From positions 1-14,811 of the forward strand of contig NZ_JAGTJJ010000120.1 in the NCBI RefSeq assembly GCF_028435365.1: a DNA stretch of 14,811 nucleotides, in the 5' to 3' direction. Numbering within the stretch: position 1 is the first letter of the stretch; each line of letters begins with the position of its first letter. The position numbers and the translations under genes were made by a program. This document shows, piece after piece, positions 14,788 through 14,811 of this stretch. This DNA is from Polyangium jinanense. GTDB lineage: Bacteria > Myxococcota > Polyangia > Polyangiales > Polyangiaceae. The notes under the pieces are model-generated. The model did no database searches. It was not told where the DNA came from and saw only the letters and a list, made by a program, of their open reading frames with translations.

Positions 14788-14811
14788 ACCGAGGGCCGAG
14801 AAACCGCGCGA

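Noticed and set aside
1..14811. CRISPR array, tRNA, rRNA, prophage or transposase gene
   Set aside because: No regularly spaced repeats, cloverleaf-like segments or recognisable phage or transposase proteins were found on either strand.

Overview
The window is GC-rich and looks like chromosomal DNA of a myxobacterium-type bacterium, probably Myxococcota and most likely Polyangiales. This rests on codon use and on lipoproteins with Gly-rich linkers after the lipobox, FG-GAP repeats and short Cys-rich segments; no rRNA or tRNA confirms it. Ten genes or gene remnants are supported, and no CRISPR array, phage gene or transposase gene was found.

Left third (1-4796), cell-surface genes and repeat activity. 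A perfect 14-bp hairpin and a three-hairpin repeat lie behind a broken lipoprotein gene (155-499, minus). The last 72 bp of that gene are a 70/72 copy of the 3' end of the large FG-GAP lipoprotein gene at 2280-4796 (minus). Between them on the plus strand are a small secreted eight-cysteine protein (671-976) and a discoidin-like lipoprotein (1267-1929). The stop codon of the latter lies inside the terminal inverted repeat of a 130-bp MITE-like element (1926-2055).

Middle (4847-8999, minus). A 1039-residue multidomain redox protein joins a NirB-like FAD/NAD(P)H module, a BFD-type [2Fe-2S] domain and a membrane domain with two H-x13-H pairs, as in diheme b-type electron conduits. It could carry electrons from NAD(P)H through FAD, Fe-S and two hemes across the membrane. 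The FG-GAP lipoprotein follows it after 50 bp and may be co-transcribed. Upstream is a stand-alone 5'-3' exonuclease of the PolA N-terminal/FEN type (8112-8999).

Right third. A hybrid sensor histidine kinase (9220-11568, plus) converges tail to tail, 6 bp apart, with the GTPase gene hflX (11575-12957, minus). The mtfA-type zinc peptidase gene (13045-13842, minus) lies upstream of hflX. It is divergent from an alpha/beta-hydrolase-like gene (13948-14715, plus), which ends in a second three-hairpin repeat. Both three-hairpin copies have the same orientation relative to the gene they follow.

The genes do not form one obvious pathway. The most interesting items are the predicted transmembrane electron-transfer fusion and the repeat and recombination features around the surface-protein genes.
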